Shown one piece after another: positions 1-8,178 of a stretch of DNA of 64,000 nt (positions are counted from its first letter, which is position 1; each line of letters begins with the position of its first letter). The DNA is from a virus, in the IMG/VR virus record IMGVR_UViG_3300042889_002648, positions 36,775 to 100,774 of that record; one strand, given 5' to 3'. The translations under genes and the position numbers were made by a program. The notes under the pieces are model-generated. The model saw nothing but the letters and a program-made list of their open reading frames with translations. It did not search any database and was not told the DNA's origin.

Positions 1-30
1 TTCCTATATTGTATATGGTGTAAAAGACGC

Positions 31-69
31 AAAAAACCGCATCTAAGCACGCGGCCAGATGCGGTTTTT
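31..69 (-). terminator. Rho-independent terminator
   Basis: The arms AAAACCGCATCT and AGATGCGGTTTT flank a 12-nt loop. Read on the minus strand, the hairpin follows the stop of the ClpP-like gene and is followed by a T run. A T run also exists on the plus side, so it could work in both directions. Confidence 0.75.
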
Positions 70-87
70 ATGAAATATGAGATGACC

Positions 88-771
88 TTATGAGTCTTTC
101 TTAGATTTTTTGGCAGTCTTAGGAGTAGGCTGTGGTGCCGCTGAGGCAGCTTCTGCAGCCTCACGTGCTGCAGTGCGTGCCTCAAGACGTGTCATTACTT
201 CGGCTGCAGTCATCCAAATGTCACGGTCTTCAATCATATCTTTAATTTCAGCTTCACTCAAGAAGTCCGTATACATATCCTTAAAGAGACGTTCACTCCA
301 TCCACGCTCGTGAATTAAGCAGCTATACATCTCGCCACCTTTGCCCATTGTTTGTGAGCTATAGTTGTGAAACAAGAATACACTATGATCAGTAATCATA
401 TATTCATCTGCCATAAGGAAGATAAGAGTTGCTGCGCTCATGCATGCTCCTTCAACACTTGCAATGATATGCGCTTCCGTTTCAGATAGTGCTTGTAAGA
501 ATTGAATGGTTGTAAAGATGTTACCGCCTGGGCAATTAATGTGAAGTTTAATTACATCAGTTGGGCGGCTATTACGTATATCATGAAACCAATCAACATA
601 TTCTGATGGGTCACCAATAGTATCACTAAGGTAATATTCCTTTACTGCTCCATAGTCATTTGCATATGAATGCGTATTGTCAGGTTTGAATAGTTTGCCG
701 AATAGTTCGGCGTTATTTTTATTTTTATTATTTTTATGCATGTCCGAATAGTTTACTTTTATTGTATTCAT
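88..771 (-). CDS. ClpP-like serine protease (S14 fold)
   Basis: This 227-aa protein has the ClpP fold signature. The oxyanion segment INCPGGN lies near residue 98, the nucleophile Ser in GACMSAAT near 128 and the catalytic His in FLFHNYSS near 155. The first 45 residues are polar and Asn/Lys rich; the last 30 are Ala/Lys rich and low complexity. Phage ClpP-like enzymes act in head maturation or in host-protein turnover. No capsid gene is next to it, so its role is open. It overlaps the start of the next gene's 3' end by 38 nt and is followed by a terminator, so it ends a transcription unit. Confidence 0.85.
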   Translation of the reverse strand: MNTIKVNYSDMHKNNKNKNNAELFGKLFKPDNTHSYANDYGAVKEYYLSDTIGDPSEYVDWFHDIRNSRPTDVIKLHINCPGGNIFTTIQFLQALSETEAHIIASVEGACMSAATLIFLMADEYMITDHSVFLFHNYSSQTMGKGGEMYSCLIHERGWSERLFKDMYTDFLSEAEIKDMIEDRDIWMTAAEVMTRLEARTAAREAAEAASAAPQPTPKTAKKSKKDS

Positions 772-1435
772 TTATTGTATCTATCAACCCAGGAACCCAG
801 GTGTCTCTCTTCTCAACAAAAACGAGAGGCTCTGTTGAATTTTCAACGGCCATAAGTATTACTAGTTGTGGCACAGGTATACCAGTGCGTTCTTCAAACA
901 TGATTGCATATGCTGCAGCCTGCATGAAATAGCTCTGTATATGATCACGTGTCTTTACACGAGAGCTTGTCTTAAAGTCAACAATACTATGTTTACCATT
1001 AAATTTTGCAACAAGATCCACACGACCTGCAACGCCAAGATGATTGCTATAAAGAGGACATTCTTGTAGCACAACTTCATCAATGTTTGCGTCAATGATA
1101 GTTTGTATTGCGCCAAACATACCCTTCACGTGAGGCATTTCTTGAGGATCAAAATAGTGCTCTTCATTATTAAGATAACGCTCTGCAATGGTATGCATTG
1201 CAGTACCACGTGTTGCAGCATGCCGCATAACACGATTTGCTTCTTCTTCGCCTACACGTGCGCGCCATTCACGTATACCATCCTTGCTAAGTACACTTAA
1301 TACTGTTGTAATGCTAGGATAACGACGTCCGTCTGGTGTAACATATTGGCGTCCAGTTTTTCCAGTGACTGCATCAAGATCGTCATAATCTAGCTTAACA
1401 GGAGTGTGCTTGAAACATTTGCGAGCTATCTTCAT
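734..1435 (-). CDS. Cas4/RecB-like PD-(D/E)XK exonuclease
   Basis: A 233-aa nuclease with the RecB-family core: GTAMHTIAERYL near residue 80, GVAGRVDLVAKF with the metal-binding Asp near 137, IVDFKTSS near 152 (the D-x-K pair), and a Q-x-x-x-Y-type helix QAAAYA near 172. This family occurs in T4-like marine phages and probably processes DNA ends in recombination or replication. I start it at the second Met (1435), which overlaps the upstream stop in an ATGA junction. A Met five codons earlier (1450) is also possible. Confidence 0.8.
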   Translation of the reverse strand: MKIARKCFKHTPVKLDYDDLDAVTGKTGRQYVTPDGRRYPSITTVLSVLSKDGIREWRARVGEEEANRVMRHAATRGTAMHTIAERYLNNEEHYFDPQEMPHVKGMFGAIQTIIDANIDEVVLQECPLYSNHLGVAGRVDLVAKFNGKHSIVDFKTSSRVKTRDHIQSYFMQAAAYAIMFEERTGIPVPQLVILMAVENSTEPLVFVEKRDTWVPGLIDTINEYNKSKLFGHA

Positions 1436-1584
1436 TTTAAATAGTCCCATTCAGTAAAGATATTACGGTGTGTTTCTTTGTTTTTGCGTGCATCTTCAAA
1501 GCGGCTATTCTTTTGCTTATATTTACGCGCACCTTCATCTACATTACGTTTATTACGATCTCGATTTTTTTTACCTTTTTTCAT
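1432..1584 (-). CDS. Small basic hypothetical protein
   Basis: A 50-aa, very Lys/Arg/Asn-rich protein (starts MKKGKKNRDRNKRN, ends EWDYLK). It fills the space between two clear genes, and its stop overlaps the next start as ATGA, which supports it being translated. No family recognised; a nucleic-acid-binding role is only a guess from charge. Confidence 0.55.
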   Translation of the reverse strand: MKKGKKNRDRNKRNVDEGARKYKQKNSRFEDARKNKETHRNIFTEWDYLK

Positions 1585-1592
1585 AAGTACTT

Positions 1593-1850
1593 TTATCGTG
1601 TTTCAATTTTACTTTGTCTTCCGCTACTCTTCTTAACCTTATTTAATACATCATTCCATCCGCTCCCTGCGCGTTGCAATACAGTCAACCCACCAGCATA
1701 TGAAAGCGCCGGTGCGGCTATAGTTCGCATTACACAATCGACGCATTTGCAATGTGGACAAGAATCTGCGCACGGCGCGTCACGAGAATCCAAAGGTAGC
1801 CTTAGATCCCATACGGCGGCACAACTCTTGCAGTTATATGAATATGTCAT
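1593..1850 (-). CDS. FmdB-like zinc-ribbon small protein
   Basis: An 85-aa protein with two Cys pairs, CKSC near residue 7 and CPHCKCVDC near 31, framing WDLRLPLDSRDAPC. This is the FmdB-type regulatory zinc ribbon found as short proteins in T4-like phages. The tail (VLNKVKKSSGRQ) is basic. The function is unknown; it may bind nucleic acid or another phage protein. Confidence 0.65.
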   Translation of the reverse strand: MTYSYNCKSCAAVWDLRLPLDSRDAPCADSCPHCKCVDCVMRTIAAPALSYAGGLTVLQRAGSGWNDVLNKVKKSSGRQSKIETR

Positions 1851-1853
1851 ATT

Positions 1854-2297
1854 TTAAATTCCTAGGTCCGTGAATGCCTTTTTAACCAATGAAGGCGTAA
1901 GCGTCGAATATTTTTTAGTCAACGCTTTATCTTTCATAGCAATAAAAATCTCAGCATCCTTTTCACATACCTCTTCAAGCAGACGAATAAAGGACATCTC
2001 CTTTTTCATTTTAGGCCAACGTGGATTTCCTACAAGTAGTAATGGCAGCATATTAACATGTTTTTTCATTGACATGTGCATCATACCAGCTGGCGATGGA
2101 TTAACCGTATATGGAGGAGCGCCTGCCGGCAAGTCAAAAACAATATCAGCTCTAAAGGCTGCTTGTAAGATTGTTTTTAATTCATAACTCTCATTCTCTT
2201 GTAGCAGCGCAATTCTATCTGCCTGTTTATCAGCAGTCTGCACGGCTTCAAATACCTCAAACGGTAATTTATTTACATTATTTTTTGCTGTTTTCAT
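1854..2297 (-). CDS. Conserved hypothetical phage protein
   Basis: A 147-aa protein, mostly helical by composition, with YTVNPSPAGMMHMSMKKHVNMLPLLLVGNPRWPKMK in its middle third. It sits just downstream of the RNase H gene with a 11-nt gap that holds a TATTTATA sequence. Similar proteins lie by rnh in marine T4-like phages from memory, but I cannot assign a function. Confidence 0.6.
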   Translation of the reverse strand: MKTAKNNVNKLPFEVFEAVQTADKQADRIALLQENESYELKTILQAAFRADIVFDLPAGAPPYTVNPSPAGMMHMSMKKHVNMLPLLLVGNPRWPKMKKEMSFIRLLEEVCEKDAEIFIAMKDKALTKKYSTLTPSLVKKAFTDLGI

Positions 2298-2308
2298 AAT
2301 CTACATTC

Positions 2309-3178
2309 TTATTTATATGTGAAAAATTCTTCGGCACAATCTACCAACATATTACATCTTTTGGAGATAAGATAATTTAATACCTTACTGTTGGATTTTG
2401 CTGGTGCCGCGGCATAAGCTTCATTGATTTTTTGTACCACTTCATCAGGTATACACGATAAGTCAATGACACGTGAATTGCGAGAATAGTTACGATAGAC
2501 GTCATCTGGCATAACGTCCCTAAGGTTGCCTTTTTTCAGTGCAGCATACCATTCATCAATCTTCTTAGCGCTTAATGGTTTTTGACGTCCACCGTCAACA
2601 AACACGCGATCTTCAGAGAGTACATTTGGTACACCATCTCCGCTGTCCCCACGGAAGATATGTTCACATAGGTAACGATGTGGATTTGAGTCTGTAATTA
2701 GTTTTTTAGTCATTGGACTAAATTGAGTTACATTATCATACTTTTGCAGCTGGATAAAATCTTTATCAGCGCTAATGATCATGACTGGTTCATAAGAACC
2801 AAACTCTTGTGTATTTTCAACAAGTGTTGCAATAACATCATCGGCTTCTGCGTGTGGTGCACCAACAACACTATATGGCATATGCTCTATAATCTCATCA
2901 CGTACTGTATTAATAATGCCAAAGATCATATCCCAATCTAATGGAGATGAGTCTCTATTCTTTTTGCGTGATGCCTTATATTCAGGATAATATTTTTTGC
3001 GCCAACTTCCACTGTCAACAGCGAGAATCATGCGTCCATACTTATCACGGTATTTGACATTATACATTCTCAAGCTATTGAGAATAATATGACGCATAAA
3101 ATCTTCAGTAATATTTCCCCGCGCTGATTGAGAGAAGATTCCCGCAATAGCAATTCCGCTATAGTCTACAATTTGCAT
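2309..3178 (-). CDS. rnh: RNase H, 5'-3' exonuclease (FEN1/T4 Rnh type)
   Basis: A 289-aa T4 Rnh-like flap nuclease that removes RNA primers from lagging-strand fragments. Acidic metal ligands are visible: AVDSGSWRKKYYPEYK near residue 53, APHAEADDVIA near 107, ISADKDFIQL near 134 and RGDSGDGVPN near 175, the last being the helix-hairpin-helix region. The length fits T4 Rnh (about 305 aa). A strong early promoter lies directly in front; its -10 box is only 7 nt from the ATG, so the mRNA may be leaderless. Confidence 0.92.
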   Translation of the reverse strand: MQIVDYSGIAIAGIFSQSARGNITEDFMRHIILNSLRMYNVKYRDKYGRMILAVDSGSWRKKYYPEYKASRKKNRDSSPLDWDMIFGIINTVRDEIIEHMPYSVVGAPHAEADDVIATLVENTQEFGSYEPVMIISADKDFIQLQKYDNVTQFSPMTKKLITDSNPHRYLCEHIFRGDSGDGVPNVLSEDRVFVDGGRQKPLSAKKIDEWYAALKKGNLRDVMPDDVYRNYSRNSRVIDLSCIPDEVVQKINEAYAAAPAKSNSKVLNYLISKRCNMLVDCAEEFFTYK

Positions 3179-3185
3179 ACGGTTT

Positions 3186-3214
3186 ATTATATACTAATTT
3201 GCCTAGTTTGTAAA
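3186..3214 (-). promoter_or_regulatory. Early sigma70-type promoter of rnh
   Basis: On the minus strand, TTTACA, 17 bp, TATAAT. The -10 box ends 7 nt before the rnh ATG, which would give a leaderless or almost leaderless transcript. Confidence 0.75.
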
Positions 3215-3649
3215 TCATTTTTTCCATAAATTTTTCACATGAGCGCTGTGTATTTTCACACCGATAAACTCATTGTAATAATCATCTGTCAATAGCACTT
3301 CTTTAGTGAATTGCCACTTTGCTTCAATATAAGATAGTTCACCTTTTGCTTTACAAAACTCAAGTATTTCACGCCGAAAATCAGCTGGACGTTCATCAAC
3401 CAAAAGCTTAACTTTTTCACTGCTGCCATAGTACTTTGCCCAATCACTTTGAATAATGTCAATACGCTTTCGTTTTTGGCCTTTCAGCGGTGGACGTTTT
3501 CTTTTTGTAATTAACAGCTTTTTGCCGATATACTTTTTGCCGTTTAATACATCTGTAATTTCATAGATGAATCCAATGCAGCCTTCTGCAATTTTTAGTT
3601 CGGCATCTTCTTTAGTAAAAGTGTTATTTTGATACGTCCATGGACTCAT
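3215..3649 (-). CDS. GIY-YIG-like endonuclease domain protein
   Basis: A 144-aa protein. GFIYEITDVLNGKKYIGKK near residue 26 has the spacing of a GIY-YIG core, followed by YYGSSEKVKLLV near 73 and a catalytic-type Glu in SYIEAKWQF near 106. It lacks the extra DNA-binding domain of free-standing homing enzymes. It may be a resolvase-like or domesticated nuclease; relatives are common in T4-like phages. Confidence 0.65.
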   Translation of the reverse strand: MSPWTYQNNTFTKEDAELKIAEGCIGFIYEITDVLNGKKYIGKKLLITKRKRPPLKGQKRKRIDIIQSDWAKYYGSSEKVKLLVDERPADFRREILEFCKAKGELSYIEAKWQFTKEVLLTDDYYNEFIGVKIHSAHVKNLWKK

Positions 3650-3658
3650 ACGATTTAT

Positions 3659-3856
3659 TTATTCATCGTCTTCTGAGTCGCCTTCGGTGCCATACAAATG
3701 GTGTGTACCACAAAACGGGCAAAACTCTGGATATAATTCATCGCGTTCTAGGTCGCCAAAATCGTCTTCATCGTCACAATAGTATTTGTCGTCATCATCG
3801 TCCCAAATAACTTCATATACATACTTGCATTTTGGGCATCTATTATTTTCGTTCAT
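3659..3856 (-). CDS. Acidic zinc-ribbon protein
   Basis: A 65-aa protein with CPKCKY at residue 8 and CPFCGTHH near residue 46, so two CxxC knuckles around a highly acidic middle (WDDDDDKYYCDDEDDFGD). It is tightly packed between the GIY-YIG-like gene and nrdA. No function assigned. Confidence 0.6.
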   Translation of the reverse strand: MNENNRCPKCKYVYEVIWDDDDDKYYCDDEDDFGDLERDELYPEFCPFCGTHHLYGTEGDSEDDE

Positions 3857-3861
3857 TGTCT

Positions 3862-5514
3862 TTATGCTTCACATGTAGTGCAGGTTGTAATTGAACGTGC
3901 AAGTTCTTGTGAAGGATTTGTACCACGTTGATAATACAAGCTCTTAATGCCGTTCTCCCAGGCAAAGATCATAAGTTCATTTACAAGCTTTGGCTTTGCA
4001 TCAGATGAAATCATGATGTTTAAACTCTGCCCTTGGTCAATGTATGGTTGGCGTTGTGCAGCTTGAATAATAATATCCTTCTGAGAAATTTCGCCAAACG
4101 TTTTAAATACAGCGCGCTCTTCAGGAGTTAGTGTTGTTAAGTGTTGCACGCTGCCACCATGAACAAGTATATCTTTCCAAACATCAGATTTATCCAATCC
4201 TTTGCGCTGCAGCAATGTTTTAAGATAAGGATTCTTAAATGTGAATTTACCTTTGGCAAGATCCTTAACAAAGTAATTACTATTAAGCGGCTCAATACTT
4301 GGACTTACTTGTCCTAAGATAAAGCTGCTGCTTGTTGTAGGTGCAACCGCCAGTGTTGTTGTATTACGGCGCCCATAACCAACAAGCAACTCAGGCTCTC
4401 CATATAGTGTGGCAAGTTCCGTTGTTGCTGCATCGGCGTCTTCACGTATCTTACTCCAAATTTGAATGTTACGTGCTTGTGCTTCAATACTCTCAAATGC
4501 AACATCATTCTTTTGTAGGTAATTATGCCAACCTAGTACTCCTACGCCCAATGCACGTTGGCGTATTGCAAAATTACGTGGCGCGCTCATGTGAGCCATA
4601 CCTTCGGTCTTGTCTATAAATTCCGTCATAACGGCATCCAAGAAATATACGAGTGTTTGTATGGCATCTGTCTGCGCAAGTTCGTCCCACAGCTCAAGGT
4701 TGAGGCTGCTAAGATTGCATACAAAACTTTCGTCGGCCGTTGTGCTTAGGAAAATTTCACTGCATAAGTTACTGGCATGAATAGTTTTACCTTTATCCTT
4801 ATAAACCTGCGGTGCAGCATTGTTTGCGTTATCACTAAAGAAAATGTATGGATATCCACTCTCAAATCGTTTCTTGATAACCTTGCCCCATACCGAACGT
4901 TTTTCTTTATCGCCCGCCTTCATTAAATTCATCCATTCATCACTAACAGTAACGCCAATACTCATATTTTGTATCTTATGGCCTTCACCTCGAATTTTTA
5001 AAAATTCTTCAATATCTGGATGATCAATTGGTAGGTATGCCGCAAAGGAGCCACGTCGTACATTGCCTTGCGAGACAACATCCATAAGTCCTTCATACAG
5101 CTCCATAAAATGGACTGCACCAGTACTTGTTCCTCCGCTGTTAATAGGTGCGCCGCGTCCACGTACATCACCAAAGTATGCGCTTGTTCCTCCGCCATGC
5201 TTTGTCATCATTGCAATCTCAGCATATTTACTGCCAGCAATTTCTTCAAGCGAATCGCTAATATAACTGCCAAAGCAACTAATAGGTAACCCGCGCTTAC
5301 GTCCAAAGTTGCTCCAGATTGGGCTGCTTAAAGAATAATAACCAGCATGTAAGTAACCTAAAAATTTTGAGCCAAAGCCTTTAAGATTTAATAATTTCTC
5401 TGCATGCGCCGCAATATCAGCCATGCGCGCCTCAGGCGTTTCGCCTTCTACCAAATAGCCACGTTCAAGGAATTTTCTTGAATCGGCATTCAACCAATGT
5501 ATTTGTTCATTCAT
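3862..5514 (-). CDS. nrdA: Ribonucleotide reductase large (alpha) subunit
   Basis: Reduces ribonucleotides to deoxyribonucleotides with NrdB. At 550 aa it lacks the N-terminal ATP cone, so dATP feedback inhibition at that site is likely lost, as in several phage enzymes. Key residues are visible: the first redox Cys in ISCFGSY (near 79), the N-x-C-x-E radical site in NLCSEIF (near 258), the second redox Cys in VCNLSSLNL (near 275), and a C-terminal CTTC pair for reduction by thioredoxin or glutaredoxin. The nrdB gene lies 20 nt away upstream. Confidence 0.95.
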   Translation of the reverse strand: MNEQIHWLNADSRKFLERGYLVEGETPEARMADIAAHAEKLLNLKGFGSKFLGYLHAGYYSLSSPIWSNFGRKRGLPISCFGSYISDSLEEIAGSKYAEIAMMTKHGGGTSAYFGDVRGRGAPINSGGTSTGAVHFMELYEGLMDVVSQGNVRRGSFAAYLPIDHPDIEEFLKIRGEGHKIQNMSIGVTVSDEWMNLMKAGDKEKRSVWGKVIKKRFESGYPYIFFSDNANNAAPQVYKDKGKTIHASNLCSEIFLSTTADESFVCNLSSLNLELWDELAQTDAIQTLVYFLDAVMTEFIDKTEGMAHMSAPRNFAIRQRALGVGVLGWHNYLQKNDVAFESIEAQARNIQIWSKIREDADAATTELATLYGEPELLVGYGRRNTTTLAVAPTTSSSFILGQVSPSIEPLNSNYFVKDLAKGKFTFKNPYLKTLLQRKGLDKSDVWKDILVHGGSVQHLTTLTPEERAVFKTFGEISQKDIIIQAAQRQPYIDQGQSLNIMISSDAKPKLVNELMIFAWENGIKSLYYQRGTNPSQELARSITTCTTCEA

Positions 5515-5534
5515 AATCTAAATTTATATATCGC

Positions 5535-6539
5535 TTAAAACAAATCAAACAAATCGTCTTCGCTAAAGCTTTGGCCTTTTTTGCTATATTCCGTTGGGCG
5601 GCTATGGAAAAAGTCGGTCATGTTATTACCATGCAACTGCTCGTCAAACCAAAGAGTATCTTTTAGCAGTGTCTCATCGCATGTGAAAGGTTGTGCAAAT
5701 CCAATTGCAACCATGCTTTCATTTATACGACTCTTGATAAACTCTTTAAGAATTGGTGCACTTAGTCCGTGTTCGTTTACGCCGTTAACCATCCAATCAA
5801 CAATCTTGCTCTCAGCTTTAAATGCCTCGATTGCTTCACTTGCAATGCGCTCTTCAAGTTCAGCGTCAAAGAGTTCAGGATGCTCTTCACGTATGGTATT
5901 AATAATCTTAATACCAACAAGTGCATGAATATTTTCTTCATTGCGAGTATACTTAACTTGTTGGTCAGTATCTTTAAGCACATTCTTAAATGTAGCAAAC
6001 CAATTAATTACATAAAATTGGCTAAAGAGACTTACGTTTTCAACAAATAGAGTAAACAAGATAAGAGCATATAGGTATTGCTTTTTGCTATCCTTATAAA
6101 AACGGTGTGTATATTTCTTAAGATACTTAACTCGTCCTTGAATCCATTCCAGCTTGAGGTTCTCTTCAAAGATATCTTCAAGTTCAAGAACAGATAGCAA
6201 CCGCTCATATGCGCTGTTATGAATAACTTCAATGTTGGCCATTACATAACCCAAGTCTTGTAGTGCAGGATGCGGCAAGTTTTCTCCAAGTTTTGCCCAG
6301 AATGTTTTTACCGCAACTTCAATTTGACCAACAGCACTCAATGTGCGTACAATAATCTCACGATATTGATCTGTTAATACGGTCTTGAATTGATGAACAT
6401 CTGCACTAAAGTTAAATTCTTTATCTGTCCAAAAACCATTATGCATGGCCTCAATGAATTGTTCAGTCCATGGATAATGGTTTGGTTTTCGTGAAATTTG
6501 TTCTTCAAAAATGCTGTGTTGTTTTGTCTCGTTATTCAT
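5535..6539 (-). CDS. nrdB: Ribonucleotide reductase small (beta) subunit
   Basis: A 334-aa diiron subunit that supplies the tyrosyl radical to NrdA. The diiron motifs are ANIEVIHNSAYERLL (Glu, His and the radical Tyr, near 108) and EENIHALVGIKII (second Glu-x-x-His, near 200). The radical Tyr is present, so this is a class Ia type and not a Tyr-less variant. An early promoter sits 24 nt before the ATG and probably drives nrdB and nrdA together. Confidence 0.94.
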   Translation of the reverse strand: MNNETKQHSIFEEQISRKPNHYPWTEQFIEAMHNGFWTDKEFNFSADVHQFKTVLTDQYREIIVRTLSAVGQIEVAVKTFWAKLGENLPHPALQDLGYVMANIEVIHNSAYERLLSVLELEDIFEENLKLEWIQGRVKYLKKYTHRFYKDSKKQYLYALILFTLFVENVSLFSQFYVINWFATFKNVLKDTDQQVKYTRNEENIHALVGIKIINTIREEHPELFDAELEERIASEAIEAFKAESKIVDWMVNGVNEHGLSAPILKEFIKSRINESMVAIGFAQPFTCDETLLKDTLWFDEQLHGNNMTDFFHSRPTEYSKKGQSFSEDDLFDLF

Positions 6540-6563
6540 AAATCGTAAAGCGTGTATACTATT

Positions 6564-6591
6564 ATTATATACTAATAAAGTAAAATGTAAA
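6564..6591 (-). promoter_or_regulatory. Early sigma70-type promoter of nrdB-nrdA
   Basis: Minus strand TTTACA, 16 bp, TATAAT, with a 24-nt A/T-rich leader to the nrdB ATG and no Shine-Dalgarno. Confidence 0.7.
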
Positions 6592-6596
6592 CAAGA

Positions 6597-6890
6597 TTAT
6601 TTACGATTTTCATTCATAGCCCGACGGCGTATGCTACGCAATGCGCCATTATTTGAATCTCTCAAAATGACGGTATGTTTTGGATTTTTCTTTGCGTAAT
6701 TATACAAGCTCTGTTGCTCGTCATCAGCCAAGTCTAGGTATTTACCCCAGCGCTCAAACTTATTACGACCTGTTTCGAAGCGTCGGAATATTTCAGATGG
6801 TACATTAAACAAGCGCCATGTAGCGCCTGTCTTTGGGTAATCTGATGGTGGCATCGCTACCGATGCGGTTGTCGTGTCTTCAGTTTTCAT
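6597..6890 (-). CDS. Hypothetical protein, possible virion component
   Basis: A 97-aa protein with WRLFNVPSEIFRRFETGRNKFERWG in the middle and a basic C-terminus. Its start overlaps the end of the next gene by 4 nt (ATGA). It is the last gene of the structural block that follows upstream. No family recognised. Confidence 0.6.
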   Translation of the reverse strand: MKTEDTTTASVAMPPSDYPKTGATWRLFNVPSEIFRRFETGRNKFERWGKYLDLADDEQQSLYNYAKKNPKHTVILRDSNNGALRSIRRRAMNENRK

Positions 6891-7471
6891 TGAACAATAT
6901 CATGTTGAGTAATTAGGATCCGTTGATGTGTTTTATTGTGTGTTGCTGTATATACAGGTACGCCAAAAATAGTTCCGCATGGTGCAACATTTTCACTTAT
7001 TGTTACCAGTGACTTTTTAAGAGCTAGGACTTCGCCTGTAAGTGGCAGCGCAACGTCATGACGTAATGTATAGCGCCCTGCACGTAAATGTTGATCTTCT
7101 GTCAGGTACCAACGTGATTCATTTAACGGCGCAGTATTGATATCAAATCCAGTAACTTCTAAAAGCGCCTTTGATAGCGCTTCATCCGATAATCCTGTCT
7201 TTTCTTTAATAAGATATAATGCAGCTAGGTATGATGCAATTGTTGTTTTGCCAAAAGGTAGCTTATTTAGTAAGCGCTTAACATTAAATACAAGCTTATG
7301 AAATACATTATATTTACTGCGCTCTTCACTCGTTTCAGCCTTGCGTAATATATTACCTTGTGCATCTATCAATCCCAACTTATATGCACCCATTTTTTGC
7401 CATGGTGTAGTAAGCAAACGAAGAAATCGAAATGCATAAAATGTATCGGCGGCGCGTGTGAATAGTCCCAT
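6887..7471 (-). CDS. Conserved T4-like phage protein, probable virion role
   Basis: A 194-aa protein starting MGLFTRAADTFYAFRFLRLL. This N-terminal region is well conserved, from memory, in marine T4-like phages, next to head and tail genes. A late-type TATAAATA box lies about 50 nt before the start, which fits a virion or assembly role. No catalytic motif is visible. Confidence 0.65.
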   Translation of the reverse strand: MGLFTRAADTFYAFRFLRLLTTPWQKMGAYKLGLIDAQGNILRKAETSEERSKYNVFHKLVFNVKRLLNKLPFGKTTIASYLAALYLIKEKTGLSDEALSKALLEVTGFDINTAPLNESRWYLTEDQHLRAGRYTLRHDVALPLTGEVLALKKSLVTISENVAPCGTIFGVPVYTATHNKTHQRILITQHDIVQ

Positions 7472-7475
7472 AAGT

Positions 7476-7844
7476 TTAGAGTGTTTGTAATTTCTTTACG
7501 ATCAATAGATCAATAGGTATATTTATATATTCTCCTTTTGGAATGTAATTTAGGTAGAGTAGGAATGTTTTTAGTGCAGGCCAACATTCTTCATCAATAC
7601 GATAAAAGCACATGCGTGTTGCAGCTTCAGGATAAAACATATTATAAAATATGATAAGGTGATTAAGTATGAGCCGCTCTTGTAGTATGTCTTTTTCAGT
7701 ATATCGCCTTAGTAACTTACGTGCATACTTTAAATGTGCGAGGTCAGCACTAAATTCGTCAAAGTCCAAACACTTTGGATTATTATAATGCTTAGCTGCA
7801 TAAAGCATAAAGTTCTTATCATTCAAATCCGTCAATAGATTCAT
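7476..7844 (-). CDS. Hypothetical protein
   Basis: A 122-aa protein, Leu/Tyr rich and probably helical, in the structural block. It ends 4 nt before the next start. No motif recognised. Confidence 0.6.
   Translation of the reverse strand: MNLLTDLNDKNFMLYAAKHYNNPKCLDFDEFSADLAHLKYARKLLRRYTEKDILQERLILNHLIIFYNMFYPEAATRMCFYRIDEECWPALKTFLLYLNYIPKGEYINIPIDLLIVKKLQTL
7520..7527 (-). promoter_or_regulatory. T4-type late promoter box
   Basis: TATAAATA on the minus strand, 49 nt before the ATG of the 194-aa conserved protein (6887-7471), inside the end of the upstream gene. Confidence 0.45.
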
Positions 7845-7863
7845 ATTATAATTTATATGAATC

Positions 7864-8178
7864 TTATTGTGCCAGTAGGTCTGTCACCGATTTGCCTTTT
7901 TCCCAGAACTTGCAGCTCCAATAGCGTGCTTTCCATTTTGGTCCTGGGGCATCATCGCAGCTATGACGTGCGCGGAAGTTTTTAAGACGTGCAGGATCAT
8001 CACGTTTAATTTCCATATTAGGATCACCAAATCCAAGCTTGATTACATTGCCTTTATCATTGCGAACATATACATAAAATTTATGCTTATTGTCGTCGCT
8101 ACGAAACGGCGCATTAAGTGTTACCTTACGCCCATCGTATTCAGCCTCTTCGGAGATATATTCTTTAAAGCGCATCAT
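7864..8178 (-). CDS. Head-packaged protein with capsid-targeting N-terminus
   Basis: A 104-aa protein. Its first residues, MMRFKEYISE, resemble the T4 internal-protein capsid-targeting sequence (MKTYQEFIAE) and end in I-S-E, the prohead-protease cut pattern. The C-terminal half, with MEIKRDDPARLKNFRARHSC and WKARYWSCKFW, is a small Cys-containing domain common in T4-like phages. A role inside the capsid is inferred. Either of two adjacent Met codons could start it. Confidence 0.7.
   Translation of the reverse strand: MMRFKEYISEEAEYDGRKVTLNAPFRSDDNKHKFYVYVRNDKGNVIKLGFGDPNMEIKRDDPARLKNFRARHSCDDAPGPKWKARYWSCKFWEKGKSVTDLLAQ

Noticed and set aside
3862-5514. Intein in the ribonucleotide reductase large subunit
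   Set aside because: RNR genes often host inteins, but this frame is continuous and aligns through all active-site regions with no insertion.
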